Shown here piece by piece: positions 37,707 to 46,169 of a stretch of DNA of 64,000 bases (position 1 is its first letter; every line of letters starts with the position of its first letter). The position numbers were made by a program, and so were the translations under genes. Origin of the DNA: Hyphomicrobium sp. CS1BSMeth3 (GTDB lineage: Bacteria; Pseudomonadota; Alphaproteobacteria; Rhizobiales; Hyphomicrobiaceae); the NCBI RefSeq assembly GCF_900117415.1, contig NZ_FPEI01000006.1, positions 1-64,000 of the forward strand, read 5' to 3'. The notes under the pieces are model-generated. The model saw nothing but the letters and a program-made list of their open reading frames with translations. It searched no databases and was not told the DNA's origin.

Positions 37707-37726
37707 CAAAAGGCGGGAGTATCCAC

Positions 37727-38881
37727 ATGAGCACCCGCGTTTTTGACCTCGCAGTCATCGGCGCCGGCATTGTAGGGCTGGCGCACGCGCTCGCCGCCGC
37801 GCGCCGCGGCTTGCGCGTTGTCGTGATCGATCGCGATGCGGCAGCCAACGGCGCCTCGATCCGCAATTTCGGTTTTGTCACGGTCACCGGACAGCAGGCC
37901 GGCGCGTGCTGGAGCCGCGCCATGCGCTCGCGTGACGTATGGGCCGAGGTGGCGCCCGAGGCCGGAATTCGCGTAGAGCACGCCGGCTTGTGCGCCGTGG
38001 CGCGGCGGCCTGAAGCCCGCCGCGTGCTCGAGGCCTTTCTGTCAACCGAGATGGGCCGCGCGTGCCGTTTGCTGGAGCCGCGCGAGGCGGCGGAGAAGGT
38101 TCCTTTGCTGAAGCGCGACGCGATCGCCGCGGCGCTCTGGTCGCCGCACGAGCTGCGTGTCGAAAGCCGCGAGGCGGTGCCGCGCCTGGCAGCTTGGCTC
38201 GAGGCAGCCCGCGGCGTGACCTTCCTGCGTTCCGCGCTCGTCAAGGACGTGGCGGTGCCGGTCATCACGACGACGCGGGGGCCTGTTCACGCCGGTTGCG
38301 TCGTCGTTTGTCCAGGGCACGACTTTCTGTCCCTGTTCCCGGAGCGCATCGCCGCCTACGGCCTGACGACGTGCAAGCTGCAGATGCTGCGCGTGATGCC
38401 GGCCAACCCATCGGCGCGGCTCGGCACGGCTGTCATGTCGGACCTCGGCTTCGTTCGCTATCTCGGCTACGCCGAGCTTCCCGAGGCCGAGGCATTGAAA
38501 CAGCGACTGCGCGCCGAGCAGGCGGCTCACCTCGCGCACGGCGTGCATCTCATCGCCGTGCAGTCGGCCGACGGGTCGCTCGTCGTCGGCGACAGTCATC
38601 ACTACGGAGAGACGCTCGATCCGTTCGCCGCGACCAGCATCGATGATCTCATTCTGGATGAGCTGGACGCCGTACTGGATCTGCCCGGCCGCACCGTGAG
38701 CGCGCGCTGGACGGGCGTCTATGCCTCGGCCGGCGACCGCCTGATGCTCGTGGACAGCCCTTCCGACGGCGTCCGCATCGTGATCGTCACCAGTGGCACC
38801 GGCGCGTCGACGGCCTTTGCCATCGGCGAGGAAGTCATCTCAGAACTATTCGGCAGCACGACGGGAGGTGTGAGCGCATGA
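37727..38881 (+). CDS. FAD-dependent oxidoreductase of phosphonate catabolism (TIGR03364-like)
   Basis: A 384-residue DAO-type flavoprotein with N-terminal FAD-binding VIGAGIVGLAHALAAARRG and an IDRD acidic end of beta-2; GASIRNFGFVTVTGQ is the characteristic segment of the phosphonate-linked clade. Characterised relatives (PbfC/PbfD group) oxidise aminoethylphosphonate or its N-methyl form to phosphonoacetaldehyde. Because no PhnW transaminase lies in the operon, this enzyme is the likely source of the PhnX substrate. GGCGGGAG precedes the ATG, and the stop overlaps the phnX start (ATGA). Confidence 0.9.
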   Translation: MSTRVFDLAVIGAGIVGLAHALAAARRGLRVVVIDRDAAANGASIRNFGFVTVTGQQAGACWSRAMRSRDVWAEVAPEAGIRVEHAGLCAVARRPEARRVLEAFLSTEMGRACRLLEPREAAEKVPLLKRDAIAAALWSPHELRVESREAVPRLAAWLEAARGVTFLRSALVKDVAVPVITTTRGPVHAGCVVVCPGHDFLSLFPERIAAYGLTTCKLQMLRVMPANPSARLGTAVMSDLGFVRYLGYAELPEAEALKQRLRAEQAAHLAHGVHLIAVQSADGSLVVGDSHHYGETLDPFAATSIDDLILDELDAVLDLPGRTVSARWTGVYASAGDRLMLVDSPSDGVRIVIVTSGTGASTAFAIGEEVISELFGSTTGGVSA

Positions 38882-39678
38882 ATGTGAAAGCGGTCGTCTT
38901 TGATTGGGCAGGCACCATTGTCGACCATGGCTCGCGGGCGCCCATGGGCGCGTTCGTCAAAGTGCTGTCGGAATTTCAGGTGGCGATCACGGTCGCCGAG
39001 GCGCGCCGGCCCATGGGTCTGCCGAAGTGGGATCACATCAAGGCGCTTCTCACAAACCCCGACATCAGCGCGCGCTGGCAGGCGGCCCATGGCGCGGCGC
39101 CGACAGATCGCGACGTCGATCGGGTCTACGAGGTCTTCGTGCCGCTGAATGCGGCGGTCGTCACCGATTTTGCCGATCTGATCCCCGGTGCACTCGATGT
39201 CATCGGCGCCTTGCGCGCGCGCAATATCAAGATCGGATCGACCACCGGCTATACGCGGGAGATCATGGAACGCCTGCTGCCTGTAGTGGCGAAGGCCGGC
39301 CTGGTGACGGACAACCTCGTATGTGCCGGCGATCTGAAGTCCGGGCGGCCCGGGCCGCTCATGATGTACAAGTGCTTTCTCGATCTCGATGTCGGGCCGG
39401 CGGCCACCGTCGTCAAGGTCGACGACACCGAGGTCGGGATCGCCGAGGGGCTCGCGGCCGGATGCTGGACGGTCGGCGTTGCCCTTTCCGGCAATGCGGC
39501 CGGACTGTCGCGGGAGGAGCTGGCGGCGCTGACGCCGGACGAGGTTGCAGAGCATCGCAGCCGCGCCGCCCGGCAGCTCACGCGATGCGGCGCGCACTAC
39601 GTCATCGACAGTGTCGCGTCGCTCGAGGCCGTGATCGACAATATCGAGGGTCGTCTGGCACGAGGCGAACGCCCATAG
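38878..39678 (+). CDS. phnX: Phosphonoacetaldehyde hydrolase PhnX
   Basis: A 266-residue HAD-superfamily enzyme that cleaves phosphonoacetaldehyde to acetaldehyde and phosphate. The nucleophile Asp9 and Ala11 are in VVFDWAGTIVD. The Schiff-base Lys50 is in MGLPKWDHIKALL. Motif 3 appears as VKVDDTEVGIAEG with the Mg-binding Asp pair. The length fits the family. It overlaps the upstream oxidoreductase gene by 4 bases, so the two steps are coupled. Confidence 0.94.
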   Translation: MNVKAVVFDWAGTIVDHGSRAPMGAFVKVLSEFQVAITVAEARRPMGLPKWDHIKALLTNPDISARWQAAHGAAPTDRDVDRVYEVFVPLNAAVVTDFADLIPGALDVIGALRARNIKIGSTTGYTREIMERLLPVVAKAGLVTDNLVCAGDLKSGRPGPLMMYKCFLDLDVGPAATVVKVDDTEVGIAEGLAAGCWTVGVALSGNAAGLSREELAALTPDEVAEHRSRAARQLTRCGAHYVIDSVASLEAVIDNIEGRLARGERP

Positions 39679-39694
39679 CGGCCATGAAGGTGAC

Positions 39695-40582
39695 ATGAGT
39701 CAGATTACCGTTCCCCAGATCCGCGCGGTCGAAGCAGTCGCGCGTCTCGGGAGTTTCACGCGCGCCGCCGAGGAGCTCGGTATCAGCCAGCCCACGGTAT
39801 CGACCCAGGTGCGCAGCGTCGAGGAGCTGTGCGGCCATCGCCTTTTCGTGCGCTCGGGGGGCGCGGTCTCGGTGATTCCGGGCGCGGGGCCGGTTCTCGC
39901 CCGCATCCGCATTGCGCTCGAGCGCGTCGACGAGCTGGAGCGCCATCTCGCGGGCACGGCCGCACTCAGGAACGGCGCGCTCTCGCTCGGCTTCAGCGCC
40001 CACAGGATCATCATGCCGATCATGCGGCTGTTCGTCGAGCGGCACCCCACGATCGCGCTGCGTGCCCGAAGCGCATCGTCGGCCGAGCTCATATCGGCCA
40101 TAGAGGCGGGCGCACTCGACGTCGCGGCCGTTACCTCGCAGCAGGCCGACTCGCGCTTCGCCAGCCACCTGATCACGCGCCGCGGCTTCGTCATCTACGG
40201 CAAGAAGGGACACCCTCTGTGCCAGGGCTCGGGGCTTGAACTGAAGAAGCTGAAGGGCGTGCCCCTCGTCCTGTGGAATCGCGGATCTCATACCCGGCAA
40301 ATCCTCGAGGCCGAAACCAACCGCATCGGTCTTTCGATCACCTGCACCCTGGAGGTCGGATCGTGGGACGTCGCGTTCGCTGCGACCGCGGCGGGCATCG
40401 GGCTCGGTGTGGCTCTCGAGGGCGAAGTCGAGCGCGACGATCAGGTCGACGTCTGTCCTCTCATCGGCAAGAACCTGCTGGCTGGCCAGTACCTCATCTG
40501 CTTGCCGGAGCTGCGCAACCTGGCCGCGGTGAGCGAGCTGTACGCCATCGCCGAGAGCCTTCACACCGACGCCACGCGCTAG
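39695..40582 (+). CDS. LysR-type regulator, probably of the phosphonate operon
   Basis: A 295-residue LysR regulator: N-terminal winged helix (SFTRAAEELGISQPTVSTQV) and substrate-binding domain from about residue 90. It is 16 bases after phnX on the same strand, the last gene of the operon. LysR regulators of this type (PhnR-like) respond to aminoethylphosphonate or phosphonoacetaldehyde in related clusters; that role is inferred here from position. Confidence 0.9.
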   Translation: MSQITVPQIRAVEAVARLGSFTRAAEELGISQPTVSTQVRSVEELCGHRLFVRSGGAVSVIPGAGPVLARIRIALERVDELERHLAGTAALRNGALSLGFSAHRIIMPIMRLFVERHPTIALRARSASSAELISAIEAGALDVAAVTSQQADSRFASHLITRRGFVIYGKKGHPLCQGSGLELKKLKGVPLVLWNRGSHTRQILEAETNRIGLSITCTLEVGSWDVAFAATAAGIGLGVALEGEVERDDQVDVCPLIGKNLLAGQYLICLPELRNLAAVSELYAIAESLHTDATR

Positions 40583-40664
40583 GCGGTTGTGGGATTGAGC
40601 TTTGATGTCATGATCGGTGTCCTTCTGTGGGTTCCGCCATCATGACGAGACGGCATCTCCCGAT

Positions 40665-40698
40665 GCGACATGCAGGTAGAGCTTTTTCTGCATGTCGC
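40665..40698. terminator. Hairpin between convergent genes
   Basis: An 11-bp perfect stem GCGACATGCAG (40665-40675) and CTGCATGTCGC (40688-40698) whose loop includes CTTTTT lies between the converging LysR and membrane-protein genes. It probably terminates one or both. Confidence 0.6.
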
Positions 40699-40719
40699 CA
40701 TGTCAGAGCACTACGCGTT

Positions 40720-42213
40720 CTAGGAGTAACCGGGATCGGGTACGCTATAGCGTACGATGGGCTCAGCAAGGATCGACAAGCTCGCTCCGGTATAGAGCAA
40801 CATCAACACGGTCATCGGAATAAGGCTCAGGATGGCCAGCTTGCGTGTTGTCGCCGTCCTCAAGGCCACGATGTGAGCAAGGTAGACTGCGATTATGTGC
40901 CCAACCACAATGGCTCCGATCGCAACGTACCAGATCTGGCGCGCATCGACCGCTTCGAGATTGGGCTCCCAGCGAGCGGTGCCGAACAAGTTCCAGCCGA
41001 AACCGAACGGATCGGACATCAGTGCGATGAACGTTTGTGACTGAAGCACAATATACGAATAGTTGTGTGCGATATTGTAGCCGACGGCTATCGGAACCAG
41101 GGTGAGAAGATACCGACTTGCGACACCGAGCGTCGTGGAGGAGCCACCGAGTATCCGGCTCATAGCTGCGGCTGTCAGAAGATACGCAGCGAGAAAGACG
41201 CCCCAGGTCCCGATCAATCCACAAGTGCTGGCGATGAGGCCGGCTCGATCTGAGGGCAGCAATGGCTCAATTGAGCGCCATAGGCCTGTTCCCAGAAGTC
41301 CGTCGAACAGGACGGACGATAGGAGCAACAGCACCAGAGAGACCATGGCCAGCGAATGGTGCTGGAAGCCGTCCAGCAATGTGGCGGACCACGAACGCCA
41401 GACCAGTCTTCCAGGTTCGGACGCTGTCGCGTCCCCGCTTGTGTCACTTGGCTTCATCTTGGAAACGCCGAGTGGCGCAAAGCTCGCAAGCACGCCAAAA
41501 ACGAGAGAGAAGACTTCGCCGCGCCGAAGCCAAGTCTGGGCTCCGTAAAGGTGCATTCCTGCGAACGTGATCGCCGAATAGACGATTGCAAGCAGAGCGA
41601 GTGCCATCGGTGATGAGCTAAAAGGCGAGATCAACTCGATCCAGACGAAGATCAGCAACAGAACGACGGCAGGCCACTCCGCTGCGCATCCCGGATAGGC
41701 GCGAACGCCACGCGTATCGTTTGTAGAACCTACGCCCCTTGCGACAGCCAAGTATAGTGTTCGCCACGGGTTCATTGCGGGCCAGACGTTGCCGACGCAG
41801 GCTACGAAGATACTGAGCGCGCACCACCAGACAATCCACACGAGCGTCGGAGCGAGGTTGCGCGCTGGATACTGATTGCCAAACAGGCCCGTCAAGACAA
41901 CGGCCACGAGCGCCAGAGCCCCCACGAGCTGGAGCGCGGTGCTCGAGCCACCAATGAGAGCGCGGTTGAGTGTCGCCCAGTTGGCCGGCAGCACAGGACG
42001 CGCGAGACCCTGATGGGGCCCCGCATATAAGAAGACCGCAGTGACGAGAAATGTTACCGCGACGACAGCGACTGCGCCGAAGACGTAGAATCCCAGCGGC
42101 ACCGGTAGATCATAACGCTCGGCAATGGCGTGCGCGGCTGCAGGCGTCGCCAGTGCAAAAGACAACAAGCCCAGCAGTGCGGTCTGTCGTATCAGCTCAC
42201 GCGAGGCACTCAT
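40720..42213 (-). CDS. Polytopic membrane protein resembling those annotated as fenitrothion hydrolase
   Basis: A 497-residue protein with about 12 membrane segments. The N-terminal region AHAIAERYDLPVPLGFYVFG followed by helices matches the start of proteins annotated as fenitrothion hydrolase (FedA/FedB type), whose conserved AHGxxxRxDLPVP motif I recall. Many such annotations may be transferred without evidence. Two conserved-looking His (HSLAMVS, HNYSYIVL) may bind metal. It is the third gene of an operon, overlapping the upstream gene by 4 bases (ATGA). The function is unknown. Confidence 0.75.
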   Translation of the reverse strand: MSASRELIRQTALLGLLSFALATPAAAHAIAERYDLPVPLGFYVFGAVAVVAVTFLVTAVFLYAGPHQGLARPVLPANWATLNRALIGGSSTALQLVGALALVAVVLTGLFGNQYPARNLAPTLVWIVWWCALSIFVACVGNVWPAMNPWRTLYLAVARGVGSTNDTRGVRAYPGCAAEWPAVVLLLIFVWIELISPFSSSPMALALLAIVYSAITFAGMHLYGAQTWLRRGEVFSLVFGVLASFAPLGVSKMKPSDTSGDATASEPGRLVWRSWSATLLDGFQHHSLAMVSLVLLLLSSVLFDGLLGTGLWRSIEPLLPSDRAGLIASTCGLIGTWGVFLAAYLLTAAAMSRILGGSSTTLGVASRYLLTLVPIAVGYNIAHNYSYIVLQSQTFIALMSDPFGFGWNLFGTARWEPNLEAVDARQIWYVAIGAIVVGHIIAVYLAHIVALRTATTRKLAILSLIPMTVLMLLYTGASLSILAEPIVRYSVPDPGYS

Positions 42214-42590
42214 TTCGGCATGATTTCCACGAACGCCAATGGGGCGCCATGATGATCAGCCTTGGCTGCGGCACCTCGCTCATGCAGCTCGACGCGGAAC
42301 CGTCCGGTCGCGCGTGTCGGTATGCGCACCCGCGTCGGTACCCCAGGCCTCACCTCAAGCTCAATCTTCAGGCCATGAACGTGCAGCACAACCGGACGGT
42401 CCGCTTGCGCCTCGATACTGGCAGCATCGCCCCTTGTCACACGGATCGTGCGCTGATGGCTGGGCACGCCGTTGCCCTTGATGATGAGCTGGAAGATTTG
42501 CTCGTCTTTCGCCTCGACGGGTCCTGACGCGATGAGCTGCGCCGCTGCTGCTCCGCAGACGGCAAGGATTCGAATTCTCGACCAACCCAT
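42210..42590 (-). CDS. Small exported beta-rich protein (cupredoxin-like)
   Basis: A 126-residue protein with an N-terminal signal peptide (MGWSRIRILAVCGAAAAQL) and a mature part of about 95 residues with alternating beta pattern (IFQLIIKGNGVPSHQRTIRV, LHVHGLKIELEV, RFRVELHE). The HVHGL segment and late FVEIMPK resemble cupredoxin-like folds of the EfeO/CopZ-associated type, although no blue-copper Cys is present. It overlaps the membrane-protein gene by 4 bases and follows the HD-domain gene by 75, with CAGGATT as ribosome site. Confidence 0.7.
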   Translation of the reverse strand: MGWSRIRILAVCGAAAAQLIASGPVEAKDEQIFQLIIKGNGVPSHQRTIRVTRGDAASIEAQADRPVVLHVHGLKIELEVRPGVPTRVRIPTRATGRFRVELHERGAAAKADHHGAPLAFVEIMPK

Positions 42591-42665
42591 AGCGCAATCC
42601 TGTTTTCCGCCTACTTTGAGAAGATCGCTGCCGCTCAATGCAAGCGGCAGCGATCAATGCCGACT

Positions 42666-43700
42666 TCAGTTCTTCACTTCATACTTTGAAGAGTCCTGGA
42701 TGACTTCCAGGATGAACTTCTTGGCAGCCGCCATATCGAAGCCTGCCTTCTGATAGACTTCGTAGATGCGGAAGTCGGAAACCCGCGACAGGACGAAACC
42801 CGACAGCTTGCTGGCATCCAGCGAGCCGGCCTTGAGGCCGAGCTCCACGGCGACTTCCTCGATGGCTTTCAGTGCTGTCAGGCCGGCAATGTAGTGAGAG
42901 AACGACCACGCACCGTCGGTGTAGGTCACCAGCCACCATTCCGCCATCTGCTTGCCCGGCTGCACAACGATCGGCGGCATGTTGACGATCTTGGCAGCTT
43001 CTGCGAGCGCGGCGTTCAGGCCCTCACCATCCTTTTCGAGATCCCAGTGCGGATCGAAGTGCGAGGCCGCGGTTGCAATGATCAGGGATTCCGGCGCGCC
43101 ACGCTTCATCAGCTCGGCGTAGACGACCGCGCCGTGTTCACCCATCCATTTCCATTTGGCCTTGCCGCGCTCGCCACCCCAGGCCTGAGGGTACCATTGC
43201 GGCTTGGTGACGAGCCCCGTCTCGGCATTCCACTCGTACCAGACCTTGGCCCAGTCGTGCAGAACGAGCGCTGCGATGACGAGATCGCGGTCGACCTTCT
43301 CGACGCGGTAGACCTTTTCGTAGGTGTCGGCCCAGGCCATCGCAACATCGAGCCACTCCGCGACGTGCACCGGAAGACCGCCCGGATAGTAGTGATGCCC
43401 CTTGCCGCCGGCAGCCGGAGAAGCCAGGAAGGACTGGTTCGCTTTCGCGTTGTAGACCTTGCTTTCGGGCTTCACCACCATATCGAGAACCAGCTCGCGG
43501 ATCTTCACGTCCTTGATGCTGTTGATATGCGCCATGACGCGTTCATGAGCCGATTTGGTCCACGCGCCAGTCGTTGCCATCTGCTCTGGCGTCATCGACA
43601 CAATGGACTTCAGCCGCTCTTGCGATACCGGCTGAGCATCGGCCGGCATCGCCAAGCCCGTAGCCGCCAAAATGCACAAAACTCCAAGAATACGTCTCAT
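42666..43700 (-). CDS. Exported HD-domain hydrolase
   Basis: A 344-residue protein with a signal peptide (MRRILGVLCILAATGLAMPADA). The HD signature is visible: His112 in GGLPVHVAEW, His148-Asp149 in ALVLHDWAKV, His189 in MGEHGAVVY and a late Asp in the HFDPHWD segment. HD phosphohydrolases bind metal and act on phosphoesters, usually inside the cell, so export is unusual. First gene of a three-gene minus-strand operon with a small exported protein and a polytopic membrane protein. GGGGAT precedes the ATG. The substrate is unknown. Confidence 0.75.
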   Translation of the reverse strand: MRRILGVLCILAATGLAMPADAQPVSQERLKSIVSMTPEQMATTGAWTKSAHERVMAHINSIKDVKIRELVLDMVVKPESKVYNAKANQSFLASPAAGGKGHHYYPGGLPVHVAEWLDVAMAWADTYEKVYRVEKVDRDLVIAALVLHDWAKVWYEWNAETGLVTKPQWYPQAWGGERGKAKWKWMGEHGAVVYAELMKRGAPESLIIATAASHFDPHWDLEKDGEGLNAALAEAAKIVNMPPIVVQPGKQMAEWWLVTYTDGAWSFSHYIAGLTALKAIEEVAVELGLKAGSLDASKLSGFVLSRVSDFRIYEVYQKAGFDMAAAKKFILEVIQDSSKYEVKN

Positions 43701-44240
43701 TGCCAGATCCCCTTCTCCACTCTCAGTTATCGTGAGCCTCCGGACCTATGGCCTTTCCATGAACAGGATGTGACGACTGCAGTTGAGCCGGTTGCTCTGA
43801 TCAGATAGCGCTGGCGTCTCCGAGAGCGTGTCTCACTCAAGCGCAAGAAGATGAGAAATTCACCAGTTAAATCAGTAAATACAGACGCTTGTGTGATTGC
43901 ATCACGATCATTCACTGTGATGGCTGACGCTCGTTGATCGCACCCGTTTGAAGGGCGAGCGACAACTTTTCCCATGCCAGGATGCGATAACTCGCTTGAT
44001 GATCTGGCGCCCACTTCCAGAGGCTGCGCTGCCAAGGCGCTTGCTCGACATTGCAATTCTGCACATGAATCCACATCCATGCTTGGTAGGTCGCTCGAGG
44101 CCAAGCGAGCAGGATCACTGTGAAAGCCGATGTACCTGTGGGCTTGTTCCGAAGCCGTTCAGCCAGGTAGATGCTGCAATTTGTGGAGGCCACAGAGAAA
44201 TCGAATGGGCCTAGTCGCTCCATCCAGATAGGAAAGCACG
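43701..44240. other. Divergent intergenic region, HD-protein operon / DeoR gene
   Basis: 540 bases without a convincing gene. GTGATTGCATCAC (43893-43905) and TCACTGTGA (43912-43920) are palindromes; the AT-rich stretch around 43855-43895 may hold the operon promoter. A minus-strand frame at 43912-44223 (103 codons) is open but has no ribosome site. Confidence 0.5.
43893..43920. promoter_or_regulatory. Pair of palindromes, candidate operator
   Basis: GTGATTGCATCAC (5-bp arms, 3-base centre) is followed after 6 bases by the perfect palindrome TCACTGTGA. The centres are about 17 bases apart. The position, about 200 bases before the HD-protein gene and about 320 before the DeoR gene, allows control of either. 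The regulator is not known. Confidence 0.4.
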
Positions 44241-45005
44241 ATGTGGTCGGGTGATCGCGAAAATCACATTCTCCGGCTGTTGTCCTTCGCCGATGGGCGG
44301 TTGGAAACAGAGCGGCTTGCCGAGATGCTCAAGGTATCGCGCGAAACCGTGCGCCGGGATCTTTTGAAGCTTGAGGCGGCCGGACGGATCCGGCGCGTTC
44401 ACGGCGGCGCTCTCGCCGTGCAGATCGCGGGAGAGGCCCCCTTTAATGAGCGCCGTCGCCACAATGCGGAAGCGAAGCAGCGTATCGCGCGCGCTGCAGC
44501 GCGTCTCATGGCGCCCGGCGCATCCTGTTTCATCGATGCTGGGACGACGACAATGGCCTTCGCCGCTGCCTTTTCGAACGTCCCGCACGTGAACGTCATC
44601 ACCAACTCAATGGACGTTGTAAGGATTGTTCGCGAAGCGCAGCCCACCGCGGAGGTCATCTTGCTCGGTGGAAGAGTAGGCGGCGACTTCCCCGGCATTC
44701 ATGGCGAACTTACTATCAGCCAGATCAATCGCTTTCGCCCCGATATGGCATTCGTATCGCCGGTGGGGCTTCACCCCAAGCACGGCGCGACGAGCTATCA
44801 CCTCCAGGAGGCAGAAGTCGCGCGCGCAATGATCGAGAACGCAAACCGCGTCATCTTGCTGGCCGATCGCAGCAAGCTCGGCCAAATCAGCCGTGTCGAA
44901 GTCTGCTCTTGTCGGGAGATTGACGTCCTCATTTGCGAGCGTGGCGGCCATCCTTCGCTCACACAGATCAAGAAGTCCGGCGTCAAAGAAACGATCGAGG
45001 CTTGA
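44241..45005 (+). CDS. DeoR-family transcriptional regulator
   Basis: A 254-residue sugar-type regulator. The winged helix at residues 5-60 carries RLAEMLKVSRETVRRDLLKL and ends RRVHGGA, the DeoR signature. The C-terminal phosphosugar-sensing domain follows with FIDAGTTTMAF. GGAAAG stands 4 bases before the ATG. It is convergent to the LacI-family gene next to it and stands at the edge of the sugar-type gene cluster, so a phosphosugar ligand from that pathway is likely but unproven. E. coli YihW of the sulfoquinovose system is also a DeoR protein. Confidence 0.92.
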   Translation: MWSGDRENHILRLLSFADGRLETERLAEMLKVSRETVRRDLLKLEAAGRIRRVHGGALAVQIAGEAPFNERRRHNAEAKQRIARAAARLMAPGASCFIDAGTTTMAFAAAFSNVPHVNVITNSMDVVRIVREAQPTAEVILLGGRVGGDFPGIHGELTISQINRFRPDMAFVSPVGLHPKHGATSYHLQEAEVARAMIENANRVILLADRSKLGQISRVEVCSCREIDVLICERGGHPSLTQIKKSGVKETIEA

Positions 45006-45039
45006 ACAGTGGAATACTGCTGCCGTGGCCATGGAGCCG

Positions 45040-46080
45040 TCAGGCTGAATCTGCAGCCCTTAACTGGGGAGCTGCTGTCGACTCTCGGACCACCAGCGAG
45101 CAGTCTAACTCCTGATGCAGCAGAACTGCTTCACCTGCCAGGTGACGGACAAGGTACTCACCGGCACGCTGCCACGTGATGTCGGTCGGGGCCTGGATCG
45201 TGGTCAAGCTCGGGCGAAGGTGTCTACTCCACTCGAGATCGTCGAAGCCGATCACCGATACGTCCCTCGGAACGCGAAAGCCATTGCGTTCCGCCTCCAG
45301 CAGCACACCATACGCAATAACGTCGTTGCCACAGGCTACCGCAGTTGGCCGGCTCTTCATTAGAAGAAGCTGCCGCGCAGCTTCCCGCGCCTGATCGAGA
45401 TTGTAGTACACCTCGGCGATCCAATTCTCCCGAGGTTGGATCCCGTGTTCGGTGAGCGCTCTGTGGAACCCCCTAACGCGCGCGCTGGCACGATCATTGT
45501 TGCGCTGTAAGGCAGAGACAATGCCGATATCCCGGTGTCCGAGTTCTATGAGGTATGACATCGCGCGATGCGCGGCGGCCTCGTTGTTGATGCCGATCGT
45601 GGGGTAGGGGCGATCTGGAAGATATACGCCTACGTTGACATGAGGGACGGCGTGAGTTTCCAGGAGTTCCCGAACTTCGCGGTGATGCGCGTCGCCTCGA
45701 AGGAGCAATCCGTCTACACCTCGACTAATCAGGTTGCGTACTTGCTTCAACTCGATGTCGGGATCATATCCGCTCGTCGTCAGAATGAGCATGTAGTCGG
45801 TCGACATGAGGTACTTCTGGAGCGCCTCGATGCCACGGGCGAACATTGCGTTGTCGATGGTGGGGATGATTGCGCCCAGCGTGCGCGTTCGCCGCGTCGA
45901 GAGCGCGCGTGCTGACGCCTGGGGAATGTAGCCGATTTCCTTGATCGCGGCCTGTATTCTCTCTCGCACTTCGGCGCTGACGGCATCCGGCTTGTTGAGC
46001 GCGCGCGAAACGGTTGCGATCGAGACATTGGCAATGCGCGCGACCGACCTGATGCCTTGCGTCGATCCCTTCTGTCGCAT
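45040..46080 (-). CDS. LacI-family transcriptional regulator
   Basis: A 346-residue regulator with an N-terminal HTH (residues 8-55, VARIANVSIATVSRALNKPD) and periplasmic-binding-protein-like effector domain (from about 70). The ATG at 46080 has GGTGA upstream; a GTG at 46122 is a less likely start. It lies 89 bases after the sulfatase gene on the same strand and may be co-transcribed with binding-protein, SDR and sulfatase genes. Candidate operators with GTAA/TTAC arms lie in the divergent region at 49956 and 50032. Confidence 0.92.
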   Translation of the reverse strand: MRQKGSTQGIRSVARIANVSIATVSRALNKPDAVSAEVRERIQAAIKEIGYIPQASARALSTRRTRTLGAIIPTIDNAMFARGIEALQKYLMSTDYMLILTTSGYDPDIELKQVRNLISRGVDGLLLRGDAHHREVRELLETHAVPHVNVGVYLPDRPYPTIGINNEAAAHRAMSYLIELGHRDIGIVSALQRNNDRASARVRGFHRALTEHGIQPRENWIAEVYYNLDQAREAARQLLLMKSRPTAVACGNDVIAYGVLLEAERNGFRVPRDVSVIGFDDLEWSRHLRPSLTTIQAPTDITWQRAGEYLVRHLAGEAVLLHQELDCSLVVRESTAAPQLRAADSA

Positions 46081-46169
46081 CGTTTCACCATCGACGGAAA
46101 TTGCACGCGGCAGCGATGCCACCGCGCCGAAGCGCCTCTTTCTGTTGGGAGGCGTCTCCGAGGTGTCAG

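Noticed and set aside
36351-37709. Minus-strand frame of 452 codons opposite the fused permease
   Set aside because: Extremely Arg/His/Asp-rich translation typical of antisense to a membrane protein in GC-rich DNA.
36923-37726. N-terminal extension of about 268 codons of the FAD oxidoreductase frame
   Set aside because: It lies out of frame inside the permease gene; the real start has GGCGGGAG and MSTRVFDLAVIGAG.
43912-44223. 103-codon minus-strand frame upstream of the envelope operon
   Set aside because: The translation is not obviously artificial, but there is no ribosome site, no known domain, and it overlaps the palindromes; left as unlikely.
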